In this document: positions 4,615 through 5,442 of the stretch, in pieces
How positions within the stretch are numbered: the stretch's first letter is position 1
Layout of the letters: each line of letters begins with the position of its first letter
Made by a program: the position numbers and the translations under genes
Assembly: GCA_016202555.1 (NCBI GenBank)
Contig: JACQOL010000046.1
Location: 1-5,442, forward strand
Length of the DNA: 5,442 bases
Source: Chloroflexota bacterium
Lineage (GTDB): Bacteria > Chloroflexota > Dehalococcoidia > Dehalococcoidales > UBA2162
Reading direction: 5' to 3'
The notes under the pieces: generated by a model
What the model was told of the DNA's origin: nothing
The model's input: the letters and a program-made list of their open reading frames with translations, nothing else
Databases searched by the model: none

Positions 4615-5348
4615 TGCCTGACCAAGCATTTACTATTGCCAACCGGGTTATCCACCAGCTACTACGAGACCGTCGGACAATGGCGATGATGATGATGGTG
4701 CCGCTGGTGGTAATGACCCTTATTGGTTTGAGCTTTCCCCAGGGTAAAATGCTGGATTATATCGCCCCGGCACTACTGGCAACACTGGCTCTATTTTTCA
4801 GTTTTTTGCTGACCGGGATTAGCTTCCTCAGGGAGCGCTCTCAAGGCACCATGGAACGCCTGATGGCGTCACCAGTATCGCGTCTGGATATCGTGATTGG
4901 CTACCTCTTCGGCTTTTTTATCTTTGCCCTGACCCAGACCTTAATTATATTGCTGTTCACTATTTATGTGCTGGATGTTCACTACTCCGGTGCGCTATGG
5001 CAAATTTTCGTCTTTCAGATTGTGGTGATAACGGCTGCGGTTAACCTGGGTATTTTCATATCAACCTTTGCCCGTAATGAGTTCCAGATGGTTCAATTCA
5101 TCCCGTTAATTATCATCCCGCAGATATTTCTTTCCGGAGTTCTCTGGCCGGTGGAGCAAATGCCAAATTATCTGCAGTGGTTATCAGTAATACTACCCCT
5201 GACCTATGCCGTAGACGGGCTGCGGAACATCATGCTCGCCAGTAAGAGCTTACTGGATGTCGGTTTTGACCTATTAGTGCTTATTGGCTTTGCCATTATC
5301 ATATCAATCCTGGCGGCGATTACCCTGAGAAAGGGAGCTGCTGGTTGA
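4611..5348 (+). CDS. ABC-2 type transporter permease
   Basis: A 245-residue protein with six likely membrane segments at about 23-41, 49-71, 94-120, 130-153, 160-179 and 221-239. Family hallmarks are the cytoplasmic ERSQGTMERLMASPVSR (75-91) and the late LSGVLWPVEQMPNYLQW (174-190) followed by LPLTYAVDGLR, both typical of ABC-2 membrane proteins (DrrB/YhhJ-like). There is no large extracytoplasmic insert, so this is the short form. Its gene overlaps the ATPase stop (ATGA at 4611-4614), which indicates translational coupling and a two-gene exporter of the type that moves drugs, lipids or polysaccharide precursors. The substrate is unknown. The start may be 4611 or, judged by ribosome-binding-site spacing, 4614. 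No T-run terminator follows; a promoter for the next gene begins about 20 bases after the stop. Confidence 0.93.
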   Translation: MMPDQAFTIANRVIHQLLRDRRTMAMMMMVPLVVMTLIGLSFPQGKMLDYIAPALLATLALFFSFLLTGISFLRERSQGTMERLMASPVSRLDIVIGYLFGFFIFALTQTLIILLFTIYVLDVHYSGALWQIFVFQIVVITAAVNLGIFISTFARNEFQMVQFIPLIIIPQIFLSGVLWPVEQMPNYLQWLSVILPLTYAVDGLRNIMLASKSLLDVGFDLLVLIGFAIIISILAAITLRKGAAG

Positions 5349-5368
5349 GCCGGAAATATTCCTTAAAG

Positions 5369-5377
5369 TGATATAAT
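5369..5377 (+). promoter_or_regulatory. extended -10 promoter before the window end
   Basis: TGA-TATAAT is a perfect extended -10 element (TGn plus TATAAT). No good -35 lies 16-18 bases upstream, as is common with extended -10 promoters. The dyad ATGTT-ATAA-AACAT (5376-5389) overlaps the expected transcription start and could be an operator. Confidence 0.5.
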
Positions 5378-5406
5378 GTTATAAAACATAGTGAGACGAA
5401 CTATTT

Positions 5407-5442
5407 ATGCTTAAAGGTATTTTGCGTTTCTTGAGATTAAGA
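5407..5442 (+). CDS. possible start of a further gene, truncated by window end
   Basis: ATG 5407 opens a frame that stays open for 12 codons (MLKGILRFLRLR) to the end of the window. It lies about 30 bases after the strong -10 box at 5372-5377, a suitable distance for a start. There is no clear Shine-Dalgarno; GTGAG at 5391-5395 is weak and distant. The basic, hydrophobic beginning would suit a membrane or exported protein, but too little is visible to identify it. Confidence 0.35.
   Translation, partial: MLKGILRFLRLR

Noticed and set aside
5351..5361. GGAA-ATA-TTCC palindrome after the permease stop as a terminator
   Set aside because: The stem is only four pairs and no T-run follows.

Overview
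The window looks like a bacterial chromosome segment of moderate GC content. It uses ordinary Shine-Dalgarno sites, a tRNA-Asn with an encoded CCA end, and sigma-70-like TATAAT boxes. The mix of genes (stand-alone ChrB C-terminal domain, AhpD-like protein, short ABC-2 exporter pair, small orphan membrane proteins) would fit an anaerobic lineage such as Chloroflexota/Dehalococcoidia. That placement is inference only; nothing in the window settles it.

Left part (1-747, + strand): the 3' end of an AhpD/carboxymuconolactone-decarboxylase-like gene with a CxxC motif, then a complete stand-alone ChrB C-terminal domain gene with a good ribosome binding site. Positions 748-1330 hold no convincing intact gene. 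They contain a strong 10-bp hairpin whose minus strand reads like the 3' end of a tRNA or tmRNA, plus protein-like open stretches on both strands that resemble decayed genes.

Middle (1351-3684): a small four-helix membrane protein of unknown function preceded by a perfect 7-bp dyad over its putative promoter, then tRNA-Asn(GUU). Two minus-strand membrane-protein genes follow. One has an N-terminal membrane region and a TPR-like C-terminus, and has its own promoter. The other is a PAP2-like protein with a degenerate active site.

Right part (3868-5348, + strand): a two-gene ABC-2 exporter operon, ATPase then permease, coupled by overlapping stop and start codons and transcribed divergently from the PAP2-like gene. 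The last 75 bases carry a strong extended -10 promoter and the probable start of another gene that runs off the end.

The exporter and tRNA are routine. The least ordinary stretch is 850-1330: tRNA-end-like sequence, hairpin and gene remnants, which together could be the scar of a mobile element. I did not find a clear, complete and previously undescribed system.
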